Assembly: GCA_041581935.1 (NCBI GenBank)
Contig: JBFICP010000044.1
Coordinates: 1-17,633 of the forward strand
Direction of reading: 5' to 3'
DNA length: 17,633 nucleotides
DNA from: JAABYT01 sp041581935
Lineage (GTDB): Bacteria; Pseudomonadota; Gammaproteobacteria; HK1
A program made the position numbers and the translations under genes. The notes under the pieces are model-generated. The model did not search any database. It saw only the letters and a list, made by a program, of their open reading frames with translations, and was not told where the DNA came from. This document shows, piece after piece, positions 1 through 6,776 of the stretch; position 1 is the stretch's first letter; each line of letters starts with the position of its first letter.

Positions 1-469
1 CGTCAGTCTCCAAAACAATTTCCGGTAGCACCTCGACGACAAGTCGCTCACCGAGATCCAACGCGTGTTCCTCCGCCATGGGAGCAGGCCATGCCGGATC
101 CTGGGTCTGGCGCATCAGGCGACCCAGTGACGATGCGTCGTCGGGTTTGGAAAGAAAACTACGCAGCAGCTGCGGCCACTCTGCAAACAGGCTTCGTCGC
201 TCGACGTGACTGCGATCTTCTGCGGGCGCTTCTGCCAGCGTCAGGACATTTGATTCGAAAAAGCCCGCCAGCTCCTTGATAGAAGGAACGTCGAGCATGT
301 CGGCGGCGTTTGCAAAGCGACGCAGGTACTCGGAGTAGCGCTGAATATTCGCGACGACCGTCGACTGGTCGGCATCCGGTGCAACGATTCCGGACAGTGC
401 ATCGGCAAGCTCCGCTTCGCCCTCCTGGAGCTCCTCGCACAACGCTTCGACTACGTCACGATCCGCCAT
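1..469 (-). CDS. CheA/ChpA-like hybrid histidine kinase, N-terminal part (runs off the left edge)
   Basis: The first 156 residues are visible and the gene continues beyond base 1. The ATG at 469 is the first start after an in-frame TAG about 12 bases upstream; its ribosome binding site is weak. The visible part is all helical and acidic. One helical stretch at about residues 41-75 (YSEYLRRFANAADML onward) is followed by a Trp-Pro segment near 100 (EWPQLLRSFL) and another near 130 (DPAWPAP). From memory, this resembles the N-terminus of large Hpt-containing CheA kinases in uncharacterised chemosensory clusters. No phospho-His motif (HTLKG type) is present in the visible part, and no catalytic domain is in the window. 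The call rests partly on position: it follows a methyl-accepting protein by 52 bases in a cluster that has CheW and regulators but otherwise no kinase. It is not closely similar to the N-terminus of ChpA at 11384. Confidence 0.7.
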   Translation of the reverse strand, partial: MADRDVVEALCEELQEGEAELADALSGIVAPDADQSTVVANIQRYSEYLRRFANAADMLDVPSIKELAGFFESNVLTLAEAPAEDRSHVERRSLFAEWPQLLRSFLSKPDDASSLGRLMRQTQDPAWPAPMAEEHALDLGERLVVEVLPEIVLETD

Positions 470-521
470 GGCCTGAAAGTGCTACCCGATCCAGCGTAAA
501 ACACCCATGAAATGCGGCCGA

Positions 522-2339
522 TCAGGTTCTCGCCTGCGTAGGCAATTTGAACACGCGAACCGATTGCACCAGCATTCTCGCGTACTGCACGAGATTCTTC
601 GTCTGGGTAAGCTGCTCTACGAGCTCCTGGGACGTTTCCTGTGTCTGAGACAACATGCTGCTTGCGCGTTCTCGCAACTCGTTACTGATGTGCGCCTGCT
701 GCTCGGAACTGGCCGCAATTTCCGCGACCGATCGCACCAGGGAGGCCGTCGTTTTCTGACTCGCCACCATCTGCTGCCCGGCCGACTCGGCCATGCGCGA
801 GCCCGCTACCACCTGGCTGATCGTTCGGTCCATGGTGACGATAGTGTCGTTCGTATCTACCTGGATATTCTTAACCAGACCTGCAATCTGCGCGGTCGCA
901 TCGCGAGAGCTTTCCGCAAGCCGCTGGACTTCGTCGGCAACCACGGCAAATCCACGTCCCGCTTCGCCTGCGGCGGCGGCCTGCATACCGGCGTTCAGGG
1001 CGAGCACGTGTGTGCGTTCCGCGATGGTATTGATGATGTCGACAATGGCGGTAATTTCCTGAGAGCGTTCGCCCAATCGCTTAATGCGTTTGCCGGTTTC
1101 TTGAATGGCCTCGCGAATCTCGTTCATGCTCTCGAGCGTACCGGTCACCGTTGCCATGGCTGTCTGCGTAGTCTCGGTGGTGTGCTGGGCCGCTTCGTTG
1201 CATTCACGCGCGACTTTCGCGATGTTCATCAACGTATCGGAGGCCTGTGCCAGCTCGGCGGCGGTTCTCTCTACCTCCGTCTTTTGAGCGTGAGCGGTCG
1301 CGTTCACGATTTCGGCTTTTTTATTCACGGTGGCGCAGGACGCACCAACCTGACTCGCGATACGCGATACGCGGGTCAGCACCCTGCCGGTCTCCTCGGC
1401 CATCTGATTGATGGCGTCGGCTACCGGTCCGGTCACATCGGCCGATACAGGCACCGTGACGGTGAGGTCACGCTCGCTCAACCGGGCTACGGCCTCGAGA
1501 AGGCGGAGCACGGACTCGTTTAGCCGCTCGTTCTCTTCTTCCGCGTCGACGAGCGTCGTAACCTTGTCCTGCAAGAGCTCATCGAGGGCTGCGCCCAGGC
1601 GTGCAAATTCGTCACTGCCGGTCAGTCCGGTACGAACCCCGTAGTCACCTTCCGACACACTATGCACGGTGCCTGATATCCGTTCGATCGGGTCCACAAT
1701 GGAACGATAGATAAGGTAACCGATAGCGCCGGCCAGGATAATACCAACGACAATGACGGCGAGACTTGAGTACAGAAAGGTGTTGTTGCTTCTCAGCGAC
1801 TCCGCGAACGTCTGCTCGGACGCGAGCTGGCGCTCCGACGAGCTCGCAAGCAGTGCGTTTAGAAAGGGCTGCACAAGCTCGTCCAAATCGTTGATGACGA
1901 AAAGCGACAGATTGGTACGATCTTCGTTTCGAAACAGGCGCTCGAGCTCGACGAACGCCGAACGGACTCCGGCAAGTCCGGGCGCTAAAACGTCGTCGAT
2001 GAACTCTGCTTCGTCAGCGCTAAGTCCCGCCGTGTATGTTTTCCAGTCGTCTTCGAACTGCTGATTAGCGAAAGCAAGATTTTGTCGACCCTGTTCCCAT
2101 GTCAACGCTCCCGTGTTGACCCGGTGAACGGTTGCGAGCAGCTCGCCCTGAATCGTATCGGCGAGATAACTCAGCCGCGTTCCCTCGGTCACGTTCTGGT
2201 TGAGCAAGTCTGTCGAGCGCGATGCAAACGTCAATCCGGCGAGTGCTGTAAATGCGATGATCAACAGAATGATGGCCTGCACGGTGATCAGAAAAATCAA
2301 ACGAGGCCCGATTCTGAATCGACTGAATAGTTTGTTCAC
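522..2339 (-). CDS. PilJ-like methyl-accepting chemotaxis protein with two HAMP units
   Basis: Inner-membrane chemoreceptor of 605 residues. Transmembrane segments lie at about 13-37 and 189-210, bracketing a helical periplasmic domain of about 150 residues, probably a four-helix bundle. A HAMP follows at about 212-265, and a second HAMP-like unit at 280-325 aligns with the single HAMP of PilJ (ERDLTVTVPV near 289). The signalling hairpin tip at 440-475 contains LNAGMQAAAAGEAGRGFAV and is otherwise canonical (VVADEVQRLAE). The C-terminus SVRVFKLP matches the usual PilJ ending, and there is no NWETF-type CheR-docking tail. I chose the GTG at 2339 because it has AGGG about 10 bases upstream and gives a membrane-ready N-terminus. 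A longer frame opening at 2399 would overlap the binding-protein gene. It starts 34 bases after that gene, which suggests that the two products work together. Family certain; ligand unknown. Confidence 0.93.
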   Translation of the reverse strand: MNKLFSRFRIGPRLIFLITVQAIILLIIAFTALAGLTFASRSTDLLNQNVTEGTRLSYLADTIQGELLATVHRVNTGALTWEQGRQNLAFANQQFEDDWKTYTAGLSADEAEFIDDVLAPGLAGVRSAFVELERLFRNEDRTNLSLFVINDLDELVQPFLNALLASSSERQLASEQTFAESLRSNNTFLYSSLAVIVVGIILAGAIGYLIYRSIVDPIERISGTVHSVSEGDYGVRTGLTGSDEFARLGAALDELLQDKVTTLVDAEEENERLNESVLRLLEAVARLSERDLTVTVPVSADVTGPVADAINQMAEETGRVLTRVSRIASQVGASCATVNKKAEIVNATAHAQKTEVERTAAELAQASDTLMNIAKVARECNEAAQHTTETTQTAMATVTGTLESMNEIREAIQETGKRIKRLGERSQEITAIVDIINTIAERTHVLALNAGMQAAAAGEAGRGFAVVADEVQRLAESSRDATAQIAGLVKNIQVDTNDTIVTMDRTISQVVAGSRMAESAGQQMVASQKTTASLVRSVAEIAASSEQQAHISNELRERASSMLSQTQETSQELVEQLTQTKNLVQYARMLVQSVRVFKLPTQART

Positions 2340-2373
2340 GTTTGTATACCCTGTGAAAACTCGAGATTTACGT

Positions 2374-3624
2374 TCAGCGAACCAACGCGTCCCATGCACT
2401 CAACGACATTGGCTTGAACCCGTCTGAAGTGAGATTGGTCAATACGACGAGGTCGGAGCCTTGATTGTCGTCTCTGAAATCCAGCTCGATGCCGCCCAAA
2501 TCGAACTTCTTCCCGCGAATGGCATCGAGAAATTTTGCCCGCGTGATGCGCCCTTCGACCCCCTCCATCGCCTTCAACCAAAGCTTACCGACGATGTATC
2601 CCTCCAGGCTCACCCACCCGAACTGCTCGGCTAGCCGTGCACGGGCCTCGGTGACGATTGGCAGCTTTGAATCGAGAGGTGGAACTACCTGCGTCATGAT
2701 TACCCGGTCATTGATATTGGCATCCTTGAGAGCATTGTGAAAATTGTCCGCCCCTGTGAAAGAGACTGCGCTGATAATCCAGTTTTCACCTTTGTATCGT
2801 GAATACGCAGCAAACTTGGCGATGGCATTGTAGGTGCCGACCGTAATGACGACTTTACATGGTGCTTTGCTCACCTGCTCCCAGTTCTTGAGGGACTGAT
2901 AGCCGCCCCTGGAAGTGAACGTGTTCCTCTGATAAACGCCCACCGGCCCGAGATTGTTGCGCGCCGGATTTTCACCTTGTTGTTGCAGGATGACGTCGAG
3001 CGTCTTGGTCACAACGTCGGTTCCCGGGAGTACGCCCAGCGCCTGTTTGATGCCAATGACGCCGGCCATTCCGTATGCATCGTTTTGAACGTAGGCGCAG
3101 ATTTGCGCCGGATTCACGCCGGCGTCGATGGCCGCGCGAATGACCGCTGCAGTCTCCTGCACGTAACTGGCCCGGAAGTTGATGATGTCCCCGACACCCG
3201 GCCTGAGTATTCCGGCGCCGGTGAAAAAGCCCACCGCCGGGATCTTCGCCTGCGCCAGTAACGGCAGCGAGACCTTGGCGGTGGGCGTGCCGACGTTTCC
3301 GATCATGACGAAAATCCCTTGCGCAATCAGTGCGTTGGTAGCCTCGATGGTCTTGGTCGGCGTGTAGGAGTCGTTCAGCGCAACGAACTCGATGCGTCGA
3401 TTCTTGACGCGCTGGTTACGAATGGCGGCCTCGATGCCGGCCTTCATTCCGAGTCCCAAGCCTCGCGATCGACCCTCGAGATCCATTACCCCACCGATAC
3501 GAATGAGCCGATCCGTGACCCCCTGTTGAGCCAGTGCCGGCGCCGACAGCGCGCTAATGAGCGTCCAGGCGAGAATGTTTCCGAACGCTTTTCGAAGGCA
3601 GCGATTCGACCGGGCTTCCGTCAT
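2374..3624 (-). CDS. Periplasmic substrate-binding protein, Leu/amide type (type I fold)
   Basis: Exported solute-binding protein of 416 residues. A signal peptide runs to about A32 (hydrophobic LAWTLISALSAPALA, A-L-A cleavage). The mature protein begins IRIGGVMDLEGRSRGLGLGMKAGIEAAI, which is the opening of the type I ABC substrate-binding family (Leu/Ile/Val, amide and urea binders). Later segments fit this fold: IGNVGTPTAKVSLPLLAQAKIPAVG, and the hinge and C-lobe around EGYIVGKLWLKAMEG. The length is normal. The start at 3624 has GAGGAA seven to twelve bases upstream and gives a clean signal peptide. A GTG at 3669 overlapping the previous stop would add 15 polar residues. No ABC permease or ATPase gene is in the window; the neighbours are a receptor gene and a Cache-like protein gene. 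A role in ligand presentation to the receptor rather than uptake is therefore inferred. The ligand cannot be told from sequence. Confidence 0.92.
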   Translation of the reverse strand: MTEARSNRCLRKAFGNILAWTLISALSAPALAQQGVTDRLIRIGGVMDLEGRSRGLGLGMKAGIEAAIRNQRVKNRRIEFVALNDSYTPTKTIEATNALIAQGIFVMIGNVGTPTAKVSLPLLAQAKIPAVGFFTGAGILRPGVGDIINFRASYVQETAAVIRAAIDAGVNPAQICAYVQNDAYGMAGVIGIKQALGVLPGTDVVTKTLDVILQQQGENPARNNLGPVGVYQRNTFTSRGGYQSLKNWEQVSKAPCKVVITVGTYNAIAKFAAYSRYKGENWIISAVSFTGADNFHNALKDANINDRVIMTQVVPPLDSKLPIVTEARARLAEQFGWVSLEGYIVGKLWLKAMEGVEGRITRAKFLDAIRGKKFDLGGIELDFRDDNQGSDLVVLTNLTSDGFKPMSLSAWDALVR

Positions 3625-3630
3625 CGTGCT

Positions 3631-3636
3631 TTCCTC
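3631..3636 (-). promoter_or_regulatory. Ribosome binding site that sets the binding-protein start
   Basis: GAGGAA on the minus strand ends six bases before the ATG at 3624. It supports this start over the upstream GTG at 3669, which overlaps the stop of the preceding gene by four bases. Confidence 0.7.
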
Positions 3637-3665
3637 GAACTCGGAGTGCTCATTACGGCTCTCGC

Positions 3666-4304
3666 TCACTGGCGTCTCGTTTGCAGGTAGTTGATGGTGA
3701 CGCCTACCACCAGGACTCCGATGGTTCTGCCACGATCCAGCACCGGCGCCGAGACCTGCGCGGCAACGGTATTGGTGCTTTCATCGAGCTCGAGTGCTCC
3801 GATATAAACGCGGCCGTTGCCGCCGTTGAACGACTCGCTCCACTTTTCCTCGTCGCCCTGCCAATAGTCGCTCGTGGCCGGATAGGCGGCGACATTAGCG
3901 CCCTGGTTATCCGTCAGAAATGCCTCGTTGAACGACGTGCTTCTCTGGACCTGGCTTTTGAGAAACCGGCCTGCTGGCGAGGTCTGCAAAGAGAGCTTGA
4001 AAGGTGTCATCTCCTTGGTGGCCCGCCAGGCCTTGTCGCGACGCGCAATCTCCTCTTGCGTCAGGCCCGTCGCATTTTGCTGTCTGACCGCACGCACGAG
4101 CAGTGGATTGAGCGCCATGTGCTGAACGGTGCGAATCTTCACCTTCAGAAGTTCCTCGAGCTCCGATTTACTGATGTCCTCCTGAGCGATCGCAGTCATT
4201 GTGACTGTGGAAAGTCCAAGCAAAATGCATACGGCTCGAATATGCGCAATCAGCGCGGCGATTCGATATCGCGGTTGCAGACCCATTCGTTTGAACACCG
4301 TCAT
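3666..4304 (-). CDS. Secreted Cache/PDC-like sensor domain protein
   Basis: Small exported protein of 212 residues. The N-terminus is basic (MTVFKRMGLQPRYR) and is followed by a hydrophobic stretch AVCILLGLSTVTMTAIA; cleavage probably falls after A40 (A-I-A). The mature part reads like a PDC/Cache ligand-binding domain: FNEAFLTDNQGANVAAYPAT (125-144), DYWQGDEEKW (147-155) and VSAPVLDRGRTIGVLVVGV (184-202). These domains normally sit as the extracellular part of a receptor or kinase. Here there is no second membrane segment and no cytoplasmic output domain, so it would be a free or N-terminally anchored periplasmic protein. The ATG at 4304 has GGAG upstream and lies 25 bases after the CheW gene. 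An open frame continues upstream to 4586 but runs through the CheW gene and is not used. A partnership with the receptor at 522-2339 is inferred from position. Confidence 0.82.
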   Translation of the reverse strand: MTVFKRMGLQPRYRIAALIAHIRAVCILLGLSTVTMTAIAQEDISKSELEELLKVKIRTVQHMALNPLLVRAVRQQNATGLTQEEIARRDKAWRATKEMTPFKLSLQTSPAGRFLKSQVQRSTSFNEAFLTDNQGANVAAYPATSDYWQGDEEKWSESFNGGNGRVYIGALELDESTNTVAAQVSAPVLDRGRTIGVLVVGVTINYLQTRRQ

Positions 4305-4329
4305 CTCGCGAGTATCTCCGCGTGTGTTG

Positions 4330-4863
4330 TTATTCGGTGGTACGCTGCGCGAGTGTTTCGAAAACACCTTCATAGTTCGTCTGGTACCAGGTTTCACCAG
4401 CATATTGGTACGCGCCCTGCAGATGAGCTCGGAGGATCTCGGGCACGTGATCGGGATCATCGATTCGGCTACCGGCCTCAATACTAATGTGATCCGGCGT
4501 ACCGTCGATGACCAACGCGGCGGCCCTTTCGCCGCTGCCGATGACGAGGAGCATTTGTCTGCCTCCGGCCGGGCCGGTTCCCCCAAGCAGACTCGCTAGA
4601 TCGAAAACCGGTACGAGATTACCACGAAGGTTCACCAGTCCGGAAAACCATTCGCTCGAGTTCGGTAACTCGTAACATTGCGGAAGCTCTATCAATTCGA
4701 CCGGTAAATTAAGATCGTGGACGAACCGACATCCGCCGATTCGGAAGCCATAGCGCTGGACCCGGGATGATCCGTCCATCGCATCGGACAGACCCTGCTC
4801 TTGGTCAGGCGATACGAAGTGACGCGTCAGCGCTACTGTCGGGCTCAAGAGTTCTGAAGCCAC
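4330..4863 (-). CDS. PilI-like CheW adaptor protein (second cluster)
   Basis: Cytoplasmic coupling protein of 177 residues that would bridge the receptor and the kinase. The CheW domain spans about 35-175: RVQRYGFRIGGCRFVHDLN at the start, the conserved SGLVNLRGNLVPVFDLASLLG (74-94), then MLLVIGSGERAAALVIDG. The NLRG loop (78-81), a typical CheW signature, is intact. The N-terminal 30 residues before the domain, and the closing segment HLQGAYQYAGETWYQTN, are arranged as in PilI rather than flagellar CheW. The start is a GTG at 4863 lying directly against the TAA of the response regulator gene, so translational coupling is likely. An internal ATG at residue 29 would still leave the whole domain. 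Its place between the regulators and the sensors mirrors pilI at 13709. Confidence 0.92.
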   Translation of the reverse strand: MASELLSPTVALTRHFVSPDQEQGLSDAMDGSSRVQRYGFRIGGCRFVHDLNLPVELIELPQCYELPNSSEWFSGLVNLRGNLVPVFDLASLLGGTGPAGGRQMLLVIGSGERAAALVIDGTPDHISIEAGSRIDDPDHVPEILRAHLQGAYQYAGETWYQTNYEGVFETLAQRTTE

Positions 4864-5229
4864 TTATCGAAACTTCTGAATCTGACTGGTGATATCGTCG
4901 GTCGTATAAGGCTTTGTGACATAGGCGCGTGCTCCCTGCTTTTGTGCCCAGAGCTTGTCCACTTTCTGCTTGTTGGCGCTGACCATGACTATAGGTATGT
5001 GCTTCGTGGCCTCACCGCTCGTAAGCTTTCTACAGGCCTGGTAACCATCCATGTCATCCATAACGATGTCCAGAAATATCAGGTCGGGCTTGTCGCTGTT
5101 GGCAAGGCTCAGGGCTTCCTGTCCCGACGCTGCGGTGATCACCTGATACCCTGCGTCGGTCAGAATCTCACGAAGATGCATTCTGTCCGTGGCTACATCG
5201 TCAACGACAAGTATCTTACTAATAGCCAT
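4864..5229 (-). CDS. PilH-like single-domain response regulator (second cluster)
   Basis: Stand-alone receiver of 121 residues. All key residues are present: acidic pair D10/D11, phospho-acceptor D54 in IFLDIVM, S84 at the switch Ser/Thr position, and K106 in YVTKP. The stretch DKLWAQKQGARAYVTKP closely follows PilH of Pseudomonas (DKVWGKRQGARDYLTKP, recalled from memory), so it is PilH-like rather than flagellar CheY. There is no output domain; it would act through protein contacts or as a phosphate sink. The ATG at 5229 has GAGGAAAAG at a good distance. The stop abuts the CheW start, and the gap to the upstream two-domain regulator is 64 bases. The cognate kinase is presumably the one starting at 469. 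Confidence 0.93.
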   Translation of the reverse strand: MAISKILVVDDVATDRMHLREILTDAGYQVITAASGQEALSLANSDKPDLIFLDIVMDDMDGYQACRKLTSGEATKHIPIVMVSANKQKVDKLWAQKQGARAYVTKPYTTDDITSQIQKFR

Positions 5230-5293
5230 ATTCGTTTCTTTTCCTCGTCACTACTACTCGACCCTCGGAAGAAATGTCAAACCACTCATGCAT

Positions 5294-6145
5294 CTAATGG
5301 GGTCGTGTCTCGGGTAAGTACTGATGCAAAACCGCCTTCAATTCTTCAGCGTCGACAGGCTTCGTCAGATAGCGGTCACAGCCGGCCATTACGCCCCGAA
5401 CTTTATTGAACGGGGATGTTTTCCCCGTCAACATGACGATGGGAGTAGACCGCGTGTCGTCATTCGACTTAATCAACTTACAGACTTTGTACCCGTCCAT
5501 TTGCGGGAGAACTACGTCGAGAAAAATTACGTCGTAGTTACCATTTTCGATCAATTCAAGAGCAACCTCTGCATTCTCAGCCAGATCGACGACCAAGTCA
5601 TGCAGACGCAGACAAAGATCCATCTGAGTGCGAACCGAAAGACTGTCATCCACTACCAAGACCTTCCCGTTTGCTCCGTTCGCTGAGGGGGTGTCTCTGT
5701 TCAGCGCATTGCTGACGACTGCATGTGCATCAGGCTCTTCATTCCCACCGATAACGAGCTCAGGAATATATTTGAGCTCTCGAACCGTAATAGCATCCAG
5801 AGTCTTCAATAAATGCGCAGACAATCGGGTTCGTTTCAGTCGATATTCCCGTCCATCACCCTCCTCGACCGCGTCGGCGAATTCGGCGCCGATCAAGATG
5901 ACCGGTTTGCTACGCGTAGTTCTTTCAGCATGGTTGACGTCGTACCACTCGGCAAGGGCATCGGCATCGTCCGCATCGACAATTATGATGTCGGCATTCC
6001 CATGCTCGCGGCGTTCGATGACCCGGTAGCTGCGGTCCCGATATCGATAAAGCTTGCATAGGCTCACCACGATCGTTCGTAATGCCGGATTCATCCCGAA
6101 CACGGTCAAGAGGAACTCTTTCTCCTCCCGAGCGACATCACTCAT
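5294..6145 (-). CDS. Two-domain response regulator: pseudo-receiver plus receiver
   Basis: Protein of 283 residues. The C-terminal half (about 160-280) is a complete receiver: D166/D167, phospho-acceptor D210 in VIFLDVVLPQMDG, T240, K262 in YLTKPVD. The N-terminal part (about 10-125) has receiver-like features: a strand ADIIIVDADD with D57 at the acceptor position, a second strand PVILIG, and a final helix SAHLLKTLDAI. It lacks the acidic pair near its N-terminus and a clear K-P loop, so it is probably a phosphorylation-incompetent pseudo-receiver. The two parts are joined by a polar linker (about 130-158). There is no DNA-binding or enzyme domain. Its position as the first gene of the second cluster corresponds to pilG in the first. 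The ATG at 6145 has only a weak ribosome binding site (GAAAAG). It follows the inverted repeat at 6178-6249 by 32 bases. Confidence 0.88.
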   Translation of the reverse strand: MSDVAREEKEFLLTVFGMNPALRTIVVSLCKLYRYRDRSYRVIERREHGNADIIIVDADDADALAEWYDVNHAERTTRSKPVILIGAEFADAVEEGDGREYRLKRTRLSAHLLKTLDAITVRELKYIPELVIGGNEEPDAHAVVSNALNRDTPSANGANGKVLVVDDSLSVRTQMDLCLRLHDLVVDLAENAEVALELIENGNYDVIFLDVVLPQMDGYKVCKLIKSNDDTRSTPIVMLTGKTSPFNKVRGVMAGCDRYLTKPVDAEELKAVLHQYLPETRPH

Positions 6146-6177
6146 GGTTCTTTTCGCGATTCCGCTCTACGCGCGGA

Positions 6178-6249
6178 GACATTTTTCAGAAGGTAAGCCG
6201 TTGATATTCCAGTGCGGATAAATCAACGGCTTACCTTCTGAAGAATGTC
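6178..6249. repeat. 28-bp inverted repeat with a 16-base loop between the two clusters
   Basis: Bases 6178-6205 pair with 6222-6249 at 27 of 28 positions; the only mismatch is 6184 with 6243 (T opposite G). The inner 21 bp (6185-6205 with 6222-6242) are perfect. The loop is 6206-6221. The element fills about half of the 150-base gap between the chpC stop (6296) and the next ATG (6145). It is too long, too low in G+C and without a T-run for a standard intrinsic terminator. In RNA of either strand it would fold into a very stable hairpin, with a U·G wobble on the plus strand and an A·C mismatch on the minus strand. It could be an attenuator or processing site, or a small non-autonomous repeat or remnant left by an insertion. 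No coding potential is seen in the gap. Confidence 0.9.
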
Positions 6250-6295
6250 CTCGATTGCACAGCATAGCTCAGTCTATATCCTCGATGGCAGCAAG

Positions 6296-6775
6296 CTACT
6301 CGAGGCCGTTTTCCTCGGAAATCATGTCGAGCAGTGCCCTTTCGATAGCGTCGAGATCCGGAATGAAGGCCCGCGCGCCTGCGACCTCGAGCTCCGCTGC
6401 CACGAATGGGCGTGTGCCATTCATAGATGTATCGAGCTCCACCGTGCTGTCGGTCGCTAAAACCTGGTGGGGAATACCCTGGACCAAGACGGCATAGTGC
6501 TCGAGCGAGTGGCTTTCGGACAACGTGTTCATGACGACGATCTTCGAGCGCGGGCCCACCTCCAAGCCGGCTCCACCGAGCGCTGCCTCCATGCACACCA
6601 GAGGTAATCTCGATTCCCGCCAGGCGATACTTCCAAGCAACCACTGAGGTCCGTCTTCAATCGGTGTCACCGAGTCCGCGGCGAATACTTCCGCGACCAC
6701 GGCATTGGGGACCAGGATCTGGTCGCCGATGATGGGCAGTACGAGGCAGCGGACTGTGTCCTCGTCTTGCTCCAA
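6296..6775 (-). CDS. chpC: ChpC, CheW-like adaptor of the Pil-Chp system
   Basis: Divergent CheW-domain protein of 159 residues. The domain runs from about 8 (VRCLVLPIIGDQILVPNAVVAEVF) to about 150. The usual CheW loop is replaced by GSIAWRESRLPLVCMEAALGG (48-68), so the NLRG signature becomes AWRE; such divergence is expected of ChpC, a CheW-like protein encoded downstream of chpA. It probably links an additional receptor to ChpA. The start is TTG at 6775, one base after the chpA stop, with GGGAG eight bases upstream and no in-frame ATG or GTG nearby. The gene ends with TAG and is followed by the inverted-repeat gap. CheW family membership is clear. The chpC name rests on divergence and position. 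Confidence 0.85.
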   Translation of the reverse strand: MEQDEDTVRCLVLPIIGDQILVPNAVVAEVFAADSVTPIEDGPQWLLGSIAWRESRLPLVCMEAALGGAGLEVGPRSKIVVMNTLSESHSLEHYAVLVQGIPHQVLATDSTVELDTSMNGTRPFVAAELEVAGARAFIPDLDAIERALLDMISEENGLE

Positions 6776-6776
6776 C

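Noticed and set aside
507..1523. Long plus-strand open frame (338 codons) opposite the methyl-accepting protein
   Set aside because: It is the complement of a well-supported receptor gene, its translation has no recognisable domain and is rich in His, Arg and Gly, and no ribosome binding site stands out.
3625..3669. Upstream GTG start for the solute-binding protein, with a four-base overlap of the preceding stop
   Set aside because: The ATG at 3624 has a strong GAGGAA site and gives a normal signal peptide, while the extra 15 residues are polar and unlike a signal sequence.
4305..4586. Upstream extension of the Cache-like gene into the CheW gene
   Set aside because: The added 94 residues are low in family features and come from reading the CheW gene in another frame; the signal peptide starts cleanly at 4304.
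6178..6249. Inverted repeat as a rho-independent terminator
   Set aside because: The stem is far longer than usual, not especially G+C-rich, and has no T-run downstream on either strand.
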